A stretch of DNA of 64,000 bases. Origin: Aquipuribacter sp. SD81. Its GTDB lineage: Bacteria > Actinomycetota > Actinomycetes > Actinomycetales > JBBAYJ01. Positions 41,140 through 48,348 of the stretch are shown piece by piece. Location of the stretch: contig NZ_JBBAYJ010000010.1 in the NCBI RefSeq assembly GCF_037153975.1, positions 62,001 to 126,000 of the forward strand, given 5' to 3'. Position numbers and translations under genes: made by a program. The notes beneath the pieces were generated by a model, which worked only from the letters and a program-made list of their open reading frames with translations, searched no databases and was not told the DNA's origin. Numbering within the stretch: position 1 is the stretch's first letter; every line of letters starts with the position of its first letter.

Positions 41140-41358
41140 TCAGGCCTCGGGCGACTCCGCACGCTGACCGGGGATGCCCGCACGCAGTCGCGCGACCTCG
41201 GAGGCGCGGTAGCGGCGGTGCCCGCCGAGCGTCCGGATGCTCGACAGCTTTCCTGCCTTGGCCCAGCGCGTCACGGTCTTCGGGTCGACCCGGAACATGG
41301 CGGCGACCTCGGCCGGCGTCAGGAGCTCTTCGTCCTCGGTGGAGCGGGTGTTCGTCAT
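41140..41358 (-). CDS. bldC: BldC-family MerR-like DNA-binding protein
   Basis: 72 residues. The core LLTPAEVAAMFRVDPKTVTRWAKAGKLSSIRTLGGHRRYR is almost identical to the developmental regulator BldC of Streptomyces, a stand-alone winged helix-turn-helix that binds DNA as head-to-tail oligomers. In this order (beside DUF3073, purM, purF) it is part of a conserved actinobacterial cluster. The ATG at 41358 follows AGAGGAAC on the minus strand. The 372-bp upstream region has two long perfect palindromes. Confidence 0.95.
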   Translation of the reverse strand: MTNTRSTEDEELLTPAEVAAMFRVDPKTVTRWAKAGKLSSIRTLGGHRRYRASEVARLRAGIPGQRAESPEA

Positions 41359-41730
41359 GACGTTCCTCTCAGGGCAGGAAGGTCCGGCAAGGGGGGAGAT
41401 GTCGGACACAGGTGGATCGGTAGAAAGTGTCATCGCCTCGACCCCCGCACCGCCAGACCCATTCGTACGGACCTGCAGGTCCGAGCGACCGATGCGCGCA
41501 TCGGTCGTTCGGAGGAGGGCGCGACGCCTCCGAAGGCCCCGCGCGAGGGCCCGCGGCGACGGCACGGGGGGTGTCCCGGGGCCTGCGGGACGCCCTCGGC
41601 CGGGTGGCTCGTACGAGATGTGGGAACACGGCCCGACCGGGTACCGTTGACCCCACGCAGACCGGATGACTACTCCGGGGGCCCCGCCGTGTGCGCCAGC
41701 CCCCCGGACCGACGTGAGGGGGTCGACGCC
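41359..41730. other. Divergent bldC/DUF3073 promoter region with palindromes
   Basis: No gene. It holds a perfect 16-bp palindrome CGGACCTGCAGGTCCG (41468-41483) and, 2 bp on, a perfect 22-bp palindrome (41486-41507, arms CGACCGATGCG). Leaders and promoters for both genes must lie here, but no consensus promoter stands out. Confidence 0.8.
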
Positions 41731-41934
41731 ATGGGGCGCGGCCGTCAGAAGGCCAAGCAGACGAAGGTCGCTCGGCAGCTGAAGTACTTCAGCCCCGAGA
41801 CCGACTACGACGCTCTGGCCAACGAGCTCCACCGAGACGCACCCACGAGCGCCGCGAGCAGCGGCGAGCACCGTGCGGTCGACAGTGAGGCCGAGGACGA
41901 CGACTACGCGGACTGGGAGTCCTCCTACCGCTGA
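41731..41934 (+). CDS. DUF3073 family protein
   Basis: 67 residues with MGRGRQKAKQTKVARQLKY at the start, an RNA-binding-like basic head, then FSPETDYDALANEL and an acidic tail (EAEDDDYADWESSYR). This small, cytoplasmic family is nearly universal in actinobacteria, always near purM/purF; function is unknown. It follows GACGTGAGGGGGTC and is divergent from bldC, converging on purM. Confidence 0.93.
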   Translation: MGRGRQKAKQTKVARQLKYFSPETDYDALANELHRDAPTSAASSGEHRAVDSEAEDDDYADWESSYR

Positions 41935-41991
41935 GCGTCAGGTCGGGCCGGCACCCTCCGAGCTGTCGGCACGACCCGTCCGCCCCCGATG

Positions 41992-43158
41992 TCATCCCGC
42001 CGCGGCGGGGTGCCGGCCGACGAGCCGGGCCGAGCCGCCGTCGACACCCTTGGTGCCGGCCGCGGTGGCGCGGTCCTGCAGGACGCCGTCGGGGGTGGGC
42101 ACCACCTCGCCGCACACCCAGCCGGGCGTCGCCGTGCCCAGCCGGTCGAGCACCCCGTCGACCCGGTCGGCCGGGACGACCGCCACCATGCCGATGCCCT
42201 GGTTCCACGTGCGCTCGCGGTCGGCCTCGGGCACCCCGCCCGCCTCGCCGAGCACGCGCGTGACGGCGGGCGGCGTCCACGTGCCGCGGTCGACGTCGAC
42301 GTGCAGCCCGGGCGGGAGCACGCGCGCGAGGTTCGCCGCGATCCCACCACCCGTCACGTGGCTGAGCGCGTGCACGGCCCCCGGGGCAGCGGCCAGCAGG
42401 TCGACGAGCGTGCCCGCGTAGACGGTGCACGGCTCGAGCAGCTCCTCGCCGATGCTGCGGCCGAGTCCTTCCGGCACGTGGTCCCACGCCCAGCCCTGCC
42501 GGGCGACGACCGCCCGGGCGAGGGAGTAGCCGTTGGCGTGCAGGCCCGAGGACGGCAGGGCGACGAGCACGTCCCCGGCCCGGACACGCGCGGGCCCGAG
42601 CAGGTCGTCGGCCTCCACGACACCCGTGGCCGCGCCCGCGAGGTCGTACTCCTCCGGGCCGAGCAGGCCGGGGTGCTCGGCGGTCTCCCCCGCCACGAGC
42701 GCGCACCCGGCGCTCTCGCACCCGCGGGCGACGCCGCGCACGAGCGCGGCGACGCGCTCGGGCACGACCCGTCCGCAGGCGATGTAGTCGCTCATGAACA
42801 GCGGCGTCGCACCGCACGCGACGAGGTCGTCGACGACCATGGCCACGAGGTCGACGCCGACGGTGTCGTGGACGTCGAGCGCCTGCGCGACGGCGACCTT
42901 GGTGCCGACACCGTCGGTCGACGTCGCCAGCAGCGGACGCCGGTAGCGGAGCAGGAGCGAGGCGTCGACCAGCCCGGCGAAGCCGCCGGCCCCGTCGACG
43001 ACCGGCGCGAGCCCGGCGACCCGTGCGTGGGTCGCCCGCACGGCGTCCTTCATGAGGGTCACCGCGCGGTCGCCCGCCTCGGTGTCGACCCCGGCCGTGG
43101 CGTACGTGAGGCCGCCGCCGACCGCGTCCCCGCCGTCCGCGGGGCCGGCGTCGCTCAC
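41992..43158 (-). CDS. purM: Phosphoribosylformylglycinamidine cyclo-ligase (AIR synthetase)
   Basis: 388 residues from a GTG that overlaps purF by 4 bp. It closes the imidazole ring, FGAM plus ATP to AIR, in purine synthesis. Motifs: TYATAGVDTEAGDRAV, LLATSTDGVGTK, VGVDLVAMVVDDLVACGATPLFMSDY, VAGETAEHPG, PSSGLHANGYSLAR and the C-terminal HVTGGGIAANLARVLP. Typical length is about 340; extra residues are at the N-terminus and in low-similarity loops. Confidence 0.96.
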   Translation of the reverse strand: MSDAGPADGGDAVGGGLTYATAGVDTEAGDRAVTLMKDAVRATHARVAGLAPVVDGAGGFAGLVDASLLLRYRRPLLATSTDGVGTKVAVAQALDVHDTVGVDLVAMVVDDLVACGATPLFMSDYIACGRVVPERVAALVRGVARGCESAGCALVAGETAEHPGLLGPEEYDLAGAATGVVEADDLLGPARVRAGDVLVALPSSGLHANGYSLARAVVARQGWAWDHVPEGLGRSIGEELLEPCTVYAGTLVDLLAAAPGAVHALSHVTGGGIAANLARVLPPGLHVDVDRGTWTPPAVTRVLGEAGGVPEADRERTWNQGIGMVAVVPADRVDGVLDRLGTATPGWVCGEVVPTPDGVLQDRATAAGTKGVDGGSARLVGRHPAAAG

Positions 43159-44711
43159 GGGCGCGCGAGCGCGTCGGCGGCGCCACCCGGGCTGCCGGTG
43201 CCGACGCCGTCGGCGTCGAAGGAGAACTCGCCCTGGGCCACGGTCGGCATGCCGAGGTGGACCGAGCGGGGCGGGGTGATGGGGTACTCGCCGGTGAAGC
43301 ACGCGCTGCACAGCTCGTCGGCCGGACGCCCGCTGGCGGCGACCATCGCCTCCCGGCTCAGGTAGCCGAGGGAGTCCGCCCCCACGCTCGCGCAGATCTC
43401 GTGCACGCCGAGGCCCGTGGCGATGAGCTCCGCCCGGCTCGCGAAGTCGATGCCGTAGAAGCACGGCCACGTGACGGGGGCGCTGGAGATCCGCACGTGC
43501 ACCTCGGCGGCGCCCGCCTCGCGCAGCATGCGCACGAGCGCCCGCTGGGTGTTGCCCCGCACGATGGAGTCGTCGACCACGACGAGCCGCTTGCCCGCGA
43601 TGACCTCGCGGAGCGGGTTGAGCTTGAGGCGGATGCCGAGCTGGCGCAGCGTCTGGGACGGTGCGATGAAGGTGCGCCCGACGTAGGAGTTCTTCACCAG
43701 GCCCTGCGCGTAGGGGATGCCGGACTCCCGCGCGTACCCGATGGCGGCGGGCGTTCCGGACTCGGGCACCGGGATGACGAGGTCCGCCTCCACCGGGTGC
43801 TCCCGGGCGAGCGAGGCGCCCATCTCGACGCGCGCGGAGTGCACGACCGTCCCGGCGATGCGGGAGTCGGGGCGGGCGAGGTAGACGTACTCGAAGACGC
43901 AGCCCTTCGGCTCCGGCTCCGCGAAGCGGGTGGTGCGCAGGCCGTCGGCGTCGACCGCGACGAGCTCGCCGGGCTCGACGTCGCGCACGACGCTCGCCCC
44001 GAGGATGTCGAGCGCCGCGGTCTCGCTCGCCACGACCCAGCCGCGGTCGAGCCGGCCGAGCACGAGCGGGCGCACCCCGTGGCGGTCGCGCGCGGCGTAC
44101 AGCGTGTGCTCGTCCATGAACACGAGCGAGAAGGCGCCCTCGAGCTGCCGGAGCACCTCGACCGCGGTCTGCTCCAGGCGCGCGCTCGGGTCGGCGCCGA
44201 GCAGGCTCGTGATGAGGACGGTGTCGGTCGTGTTGCCGCGCTCGAGCTCGCTGGCACCGTGGCGCAGGCCGTCGGCGCGCTGCGCGGCCTCGTGGGCGAC
44301 GACCTTCTCGCGCAGCCGGTCGGAGTTCGTGAGGTTGCCGTTGTGCCCGAGGGCCACCGTGCCCCACGCCGTCGGCCCCAGCGTCGGCTGGGCGTTCTCC
44401 CACGTCGACTCCCCGGTCGTGGAGTACCGGGAGTGCCCGACGGCGATGTGGCCGCGCAGCGTCGACAGGCTCGACTCGTCGAAGACCTGGGCGACCAGCC
44501 CCATGTCCTTGTAGACGGTGATCTGCCGGCCGTTGCTGACCGCGATGCCCGCCGCCTCCTGCCCACGGTGCTGCAGGGCGTACAGACCGAAGTAGGCGAG
44601 CTTGGCCACCTCCTCCCCCGGCGCCCAGACCCCGATGACGCCGCAGGCGTCCTGGGGGCCCTTCTCGCCCGGCAGCAGGTCGTGGCTCAGACGGCCGTCT
44701 CCGCGTGGCAC
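43155..44711 (-). CDS. purF: Amidophosphoribosyltransferase
   Basis: 518 residues from GTG. It catalyses the first committed step of purine synthesis, PRPP to phosphoribosylamine. A 22-residue propeptide is followed by DACGVIGVWAPG, where Cys23 becomes the N-terminal glutaminase nucleophile. LQHRGQEAAGI, VGHSRYSTTG, HNGNLTN and the PRTase loop VVVDDSIVRGNT are all intact. The PurF Fe-S Cys positions lie in the C-terminal third (PCFYGIDF and ELCSACFTGEYP). It heads the purF-purM operon, minus strand. Confidence 0.97.
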   Translation of the reverse strand: MPRGDGRLSHDLLPGEKGPQDACGVIGVWAPGEEVAKLAYFGLYALQHRGQEAAGIAVSNGRQITVYKDMGLVAQVFDESSLSTLRGHIAVGHSRYSTTGESTWENAQPTLGPTAWGTVALGHNGNLTNSDRLREKVVAHEAAQRADGLRHGASELERGNTTDTVLITSLLGADPSARLEQTAVEVLRQLEGAFSLVFMDEHTLYAARDRHGVRPLVLGRLDRGWVVASETAALDILGASVVRDVEPGELVAVDADGLRTTRFAEPEPKGCVFEYVYLARPDSRIAGTVVHSARVEMGASLAREHPVEADLVIPVPESGTPAAIGYARESGIPYAQGLVKNSYVGRTFIAPSQTLRQLGIRLKLNPLREVIAGKRLVVVDDSIVRGNTQRALVRMLREAGAAEVHVRISSAPVTWPCFYGIDFASRAELIATGLGVHEICASVGADSLGYLSREAMVAASGRPADELCSACFTGEYPITPPRSVHLGMPTVAQGEFSFDADGVGTGSPGGAADALARP

Positions 44712-44767
44712 GGCGCCAGTCTCCCACCTCCGCGCGGCTCCGGTGTGCAGCCGTACGCTCGGTGGGC

Positions 44768-45430
44768 ATGAGCGACGTCGCGACCCTGCCCTGGCTGGAC
44801 GTGCTCGGCTGGGTCGGCTCGGCGGTGCTCATCCTGTCGCTGTCACTGTCCAACGTCGTCCGCTTCCGGGTGCTCAACCTGGTCGCGTCGGTCCTGCTCG
44901 TCGTGTTCAACGCCCTGCTCGGCATCTGGCCCATGGTCGCGATGAACGCGGCGATCGCCGTGATCAACGTGTGGCACCTCGTCCGCCTGCTGCGCACGCG
45001 CGACGACGAGCGGACCTACGAGGTCGTGCGCGTCGACCCGCGCTCGGAGTACCTCGCGCACCTGCTGCGCTGCCACGGCGACGACGTCGTGCGGCACAAC
45101 CCCGGCTTCGACCTCCAGGCGGTGCTCGAGCAGGACGGACGCACGTGGGTGTTCCTCGTGCTGCGCGCCGACGAGACGGTCGGGATCGTGCTGCTGCACG
45201 AGGAGCTGCGGGACGGGCGGCCGTCCGGCGACGTCCGGGTCGAGCTCGACTACGTGACGGCCCGCTTCCGCGACCTGTCCGTCGGCCGTTTCGTCTACCG
45301 GCGCGACGGCCGCCTCGCCGGGCTCGGCATGCGGCGGCTGCTCGCGAGCCGACGCATGGACGACGACTACTTCGAGCGCGTCGGGTTCCGGCGCGACGGC
45401 GAGGAGCTCGTCCACGACGTGCGCGCGTGA
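44768..45430 (+). CDS. YgjV-like inner membrane protein with a soluble C-terminal domain
   Basis: 220 residues from ATG 44768. Residues 10-80 hold three hydrophobic helices (LDVLGWVGSAVLILSLSL, VLNLVASVLLVVFNALLGI and MVAMNAAIAVINVWHLVRLL), like the YgjV family. The other 140 residues are soluble, with FDLQAVLEQDGRTWVFLVLRADETVGIVLLHEEL and RRLLASRRMDDDYFERVGFRRDG, which looks acetyltransferase-like, but no acetyl-CoA motif is visible. Function unknown. Divergent from purF with only 56 bp between. Confidence 0.72.
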   Translation: MSDVATLPWLDVLGWVGSAVLILSLSLSNVVRFRVLNLVASVLLVVFNALLGIWPMVAMNAAIAVINVWHLVRLLRTRDDERTYEVVRVDPRSEYLAHLLRCHGDDVVRHNPGFDLQAVLEQDGRTWVFLVLRADETVGIVLLHEELRDGRPSGDVRVELDYVTARFRDLSVGRFVYRRDGRLAGLGMRRLLASRRMDDDYFERVGFRRDGEELVHDVRA

Positions 45431-45502
45431 GTCCCGCGCCCGGTCGGCCGCGGCGCGCGCGCACCGGTCACGCGGACGGCAGCACGCGCACGGGCAGGAC
45501 CC

Positions 45503-46672
45503 TCAGGGCAGGAGCACGGCCCGTACGCACCCGTCCTGCTTCTCCTTGAACATCTCGTACGCCGTGGGCCCGTCCTCGAGGTCGACCACGTGGGTCGCGA
45601 GGTGCTCGGTGCGGATCTCGTCGCGGGCCATGCGCTCGAGCAGCATCGGGATGTAGCGCTGCCCGTGCATCTGCGCGCCCCGCAGGGTGAGGCCCTTGTT
45701 GACGACGGCTCCGAGGGGGAACGAGTCGGCGAGCGCGGCGAAGACGCCGAGCACGAACACCGACCCGCCCTTGCGGGTGTTGAACACGGCCTCGCGCACG
45801 GCCGTCGGCCGGTCGGTCTGCAGCCGCAGCTGCTGCTTGACCTGGTCGTAGAGGTGCTGCGGGCCGTCGGAGTGCGCCTCCATGCCGACCGCCTCGATGG
45901 CGACGTCGACGCCGCGGCCGGCCGTGCGCTCCAGCAGCTCCTCGCCGACCTCGCTCGCGCTGTAGTCGATCGTGTCGGCGCCCACGTGGTCGCGCACCTG
46001 CTGCAGCCGCTCGGGCAGCCGGTCGATGACGACGACCTGCTCGGCGCCCAGCAGCATCGCCGCGCGGGCGGCCATCTGGCCGACCGCGCCGGCGCCCCAC
46101 ACCGCCACGACGTCACCGGGCCCGACCTGTCCGAGGTCGGCTCCCATCCAGCCCGTCGGCGCGGCGTCGGAGGCGAAGAGCGCGCGCTCGTCGCTCACGG
46201 CCTCGGGCACGCCGAAAGCGCCGACGTCGGCGAACGGCACGCGGACGTACTCGGCGTGGGCGCCCTGGTAGCCGCCCATGATGTGGCTGTAGCCGAAGCA
46301 GCCGCCCGGCGCCTGGCCCCACAGCCGCTCGCCGAGGACGGGGTTCGGGTTGCCGTTGTCGCAGGCGGAGTACAGGCCCTTCGAGCAGTACCAGCAGCTG
46401 CCGCACGCGATGAAGGAGCTGACGACCACGCGGTCGCCGACCTGGTGGTTCCGCACGGCGGAGCCCGTCTCGACGACCTCGCCGAGGAACTCGTGGCCCA
46501 GCACGTCTCCCTGCGTCATCGCGGGGACGTACCCGCCGAGCAGGTGCAGGTCGGAGCCGCACGTGGTGGACCGGCGCACCCGGACTACGACGTCGCCGTC
46601 GTCGACGACGTGCGGGTCGGGGAGCGTCTCGACGGACAGCTCGTCGACGCCCTCCCAGCACAGGGCCCTCAC
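45503..46672 (-). CDS. Zinc-dependent alcohol dehydrogenase (formaldehyde-dehydrogenase-like MDR)
   Basis: 389 residues from a GTG that overlaps the next gene by 4 bp. Catalytic zinc ligands: Cys in TTCGSDLHLLGG and His-Glu in GHEFLGEV. The structural zinc lobe has CGSCWYCSKGLYSACD. The NAD fold starts VAVWGAGAVGQMAARAAMLLGAEQVVVIDR. The layout and length resemble glutathione-independent formaldehyde dehydrogenases, which also reduce toxic aldehydes. The true substrate is unknown. It is paired with a small hypothetical gene. Confidence 0.9.
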   Translation of the reverse strand: MRALCWEGVDELSVETLPDPHVVDDGDVVVRVRRSTTCGSDLHLLGGYVPAMTQGDVLGHEFLGEVVETGSAVRNHQVGDRVVVSSFIACGSCWYCSKGLYSACDNGNPNPVLGERLWGQAPGGCFGYSHIMGGYQGAHAEYVRVPFADVGAFGVPEAVSDERALFASDAAPTGWMGADLGQVGPGDVVAVWGAGAVGQMAARAAMLLGAEQVVVIDRLPERLQQVRDHVGADTIDYSASEVGEELLERTAGRGVDVAIEAVGMEAHSDGPQHLYDQVKQQLRLQTDRPTAVREAVFNTRKGGSVFVLGVFAALADSFPLGAVVNKGLTLRGAQMHGQRYIPMLLERMARDEIRTEHLATHVVDLEDGPTAYEMFKEKQDGCVRAVLLP

Positions 46673-47328
46673 AGCCGTCCCTCCTCGCGAGCGCGCTCCG
46701 TGAGGTCGATGAGCTGGGCGTTGAGCGCGGTCTCCCGCACCCCGCCCGGCCGTGCGGCCTCGACGACCGTGCCCGTCTCGATGCGGGACTTGGCCTCCCG
46801 CAGCATGGCGCGGACCTCGCCGATGTCGGTGTCGGACCAGCGGGCGCCGTCACCGGGCACCACCCTCACCTCGGTGCCCCGGTCGCCGGGCGCGGCGCTC
46901 GTGCGCACCTCGAGCCCGGCGAGCGCCCGGAGCCCGTCGAGGGCGCTGTGCGCCGCGACGGCGTCAGGGGAGGCGTGCACGGTCACGGCCAGCGGCCGGT
47001 GCTCGCTGCCGGCGCCGACCTTGGTGCCGGCCCGGTGCCGCCGTTCGGCGACCACGTGCTGGCCGCGGCGCACTGCCGTGCGCGCGAGCCGGGTCCCGAC
47101 GGCGACCGCACCGGCCAGCAGGGCCGCTCGGCCGGCCTGGCTGCGCAGGTCGCGCGAGCCGCCTTCGGCCCCGTCGGCGGCGCCCGACCCCAGGCTCGGT
47201 TCCGCCCCGACCTGCGTGGCACGGTCAGCGTGGACGGTCCCCCCTCCCGCCGGGCCGGGCAGCGGTGTGACGGGCGGCCCGGGCGAGGTGGGATGCGGCT
47301 GCGGCTGTGACGGGTCCGGGTTCGTCAT
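46669..47328 (-). CDS. Hypothetical protein with Pro-rich head and central membrane segment
   Basis: 219 residues from ATG 47328. I do not recognise a family with certainty. Residues 1-60 are Pro/Gly-rich and disordered, 65-90 may cross the membrane (RAALLAGAVAVGTRLARTAVRR). The C-terminal part has PLAVTVHASPDAVAAHSALDGL and REAKSRIETGTVVEA, resembling the end of SRPBCC/cyclase-dehydrase proteins, though the core of that fold is too short here. It overlaps the dehydrogenase start, so the two are co-expressed. Confidence 0.62.
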   Translation of the reverse strand: MTNPDPSQPQPHPTSPGPPVTPLPGPAGGGTVHADRATQVGAEPSLGSGAADGAEGGSRDLRSQAGRAALLAGAVAVGTRLARTAVRRGQHVVAERRHRAGTKVGAGSEHRPLAVTVHASPDAVAAHSALDGLRALAGLEVRTSAAPGDRGTEVRVVPGDGARWSDTDIGEVRAMLREAKSRIETGTVVEAARPGGVRETALNAQLIDLTERAREEGRL

Positions 47329-47366
47329 GGGGACCCGTTACCCGCAGCCCCGCCGCTGATGCGCCG

Positions 47367-47621
47367 TCAGTCCGGACGGCGGCGCAGCGGGTCCGGGCGG
47401 CCGCGGTTGAGGACGCGCTCCAGCAGGACCGCGAGCACCCCGAGGACCAGGGCACCGAGGAACGCTCCCGCGACGGCGAAGAACAGGAACGTCGACTGCC
47501 CGCCGGTCGCCTCGGCCGAGGCGCCGAGGTAGGCGACCGCGAGGGCGGCGACCGCACCGACGACCGCGCCGGTCAGGAGGAAGACGCCGTAGCGGGGGGT
47601 CCGGTAGCGCCTGTCGGTCAC
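47367..47621 (-). CDS. Small two-helix membrane protein
   Basis: 84 residues from GTG. It has two hydrophobic helices (YGVFLLTGAVVGAVAALAVAYLG and TFLFFAVAGAFLGALVLGVLAVLLER) and a basic, Arg/Pro C-terminus. Small proteins like this are common next to purF in actinobacteria; no function is known. It is divergent from the sterol-carrier-like gene by 60 bp. Confidence 0.7.
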   Translation of the reverse strand: MTDRRYRTPRYGVFLLTGAVVGAVAALAVAYLGASAEATGGQSTFLFFAVAGAFLGALVLGVLAVLLERVLNRGRPDPLRRRPD

Positions 47622-47681
47622 GTCCCGAGGCTAGCCGCGGCCGGTGGGCGACGCCGGGACTGCACCCGGCAGGATGCCGGG

Positions 47682-48038
47682 GTGCCGCGACGCATCACCG
47701 ACGCCGACGGGCTCGCTGCCGTGCGGGCCTGGCAGGGCGGCGCCCGCGACCGTCCGACGACGGCGACCGCCGTGCGGTGGACGCTGCAGCAGCTCGCCGC
47801 CGTCGCCCCGGGCGGCAGCGTCGAGGTGCGCGTGCCGCCGTTCGGGGTGGCGCAGTGCGTCGAGGGTCTGCAGCACCGGCGCGGGACGCCCCCGAACGTC
47901 GTCGAGACGGACCCCGCGACGTGGCTCGCGCTCGTGACGGGGAGCCGGTCGTGGCCCGACGCCCTCGCCGCCGGTGAGATCTCGGCGAGCGGCCGACGGG
48001 CGCACCTCGACGGGCTGCTCCCGCTGCGCGGTGTGTGA
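47682..48038 (+). CDS. Sterol carrier family protein
   Basis: 118 residues from GTG. It matches a small actinobacterial family normally found beside purF: TTATAVRWTLQQLAAVAPGGSVEVRVPPFGVAQCVEG, GTPPNVVETDPATWLALVTG and ALAAGEISASGRRAHLDGLLPL, with the SCP2-like WLALVTGS core. Function is not established; lipid binding is assumed from the fold name. The start is set by the GTG after GGATGCCGG; the ATG just upstream is out of frame. Confidence 0.85.
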   Translation: MPRRITDADGLAAVRAWQGGARDRPTTATAVRWTLQQLAAVAPGGSVEVRVPPFGVAQCVEGLQHRRGTPPNVVETDPATWLALVTGSRSWPDALAAGEISASGRRAHLDGLLPLRGV

Positions 48039-48048
48039 GGCTGCGCCC

Positions 48049-48348
48049 GTGGCCTTCCTCCGGCTCGCCCTCTTCCCCGGCGGGACCGCCGAGCACTGGG
48101 CGGCTGTGGTGGCCGCCGTCGGGGACGTCGTCCCACCCGCTGCCCGGCGGGCCTTCGCCGCCGGCCCGGTCGAGGGCGGCTGGCAGGTCGTCCAGCTGTG
48201 GGACAGCCGCGAGGACCTCGACGCCTTCAACCGGGCGGTGTTCCTGCCCGCGCTCGCCGCCCTCGGTGAACGCGGGTTCCCCGAGCCGCCCCGGGTGAGC
48301 GACGTGGAGGCCACCGACGCCTGGGTGGGTGTGGTCCGACTCCCCTGA
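48049..48348 (+). CDS. Small ABM-like (dimeric alpha/beta-barrel) protein
   Basis: 99 residues from GTG. VAFLRLALFPGGTAEHWAAVVAAVG, GPVEGGWQVVQLWDSREDLDAFNRAVFLPALAAL and DAWVGVVRLP fit a ferredoxin-like fold of the antibiotic-monooxygenase type with no active-site motif. It follows the sterol-carrier gene by 10 bp and may share its promoter. Its 3' end overlaps the C-terminal tail of the large surface protein on the other strand by 122 bp, so one of the two ends may be wrongly read. Confidence 0.72.
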   Translation: MAFLRLALFPGGTAEHWAAVVAAVGDVVPPAARRAFAAGPVEGGWQVVQLWDSREDLDAFNRAVFLPALAALGERGFPEPPRVSDVEATDAWVGVVRLP

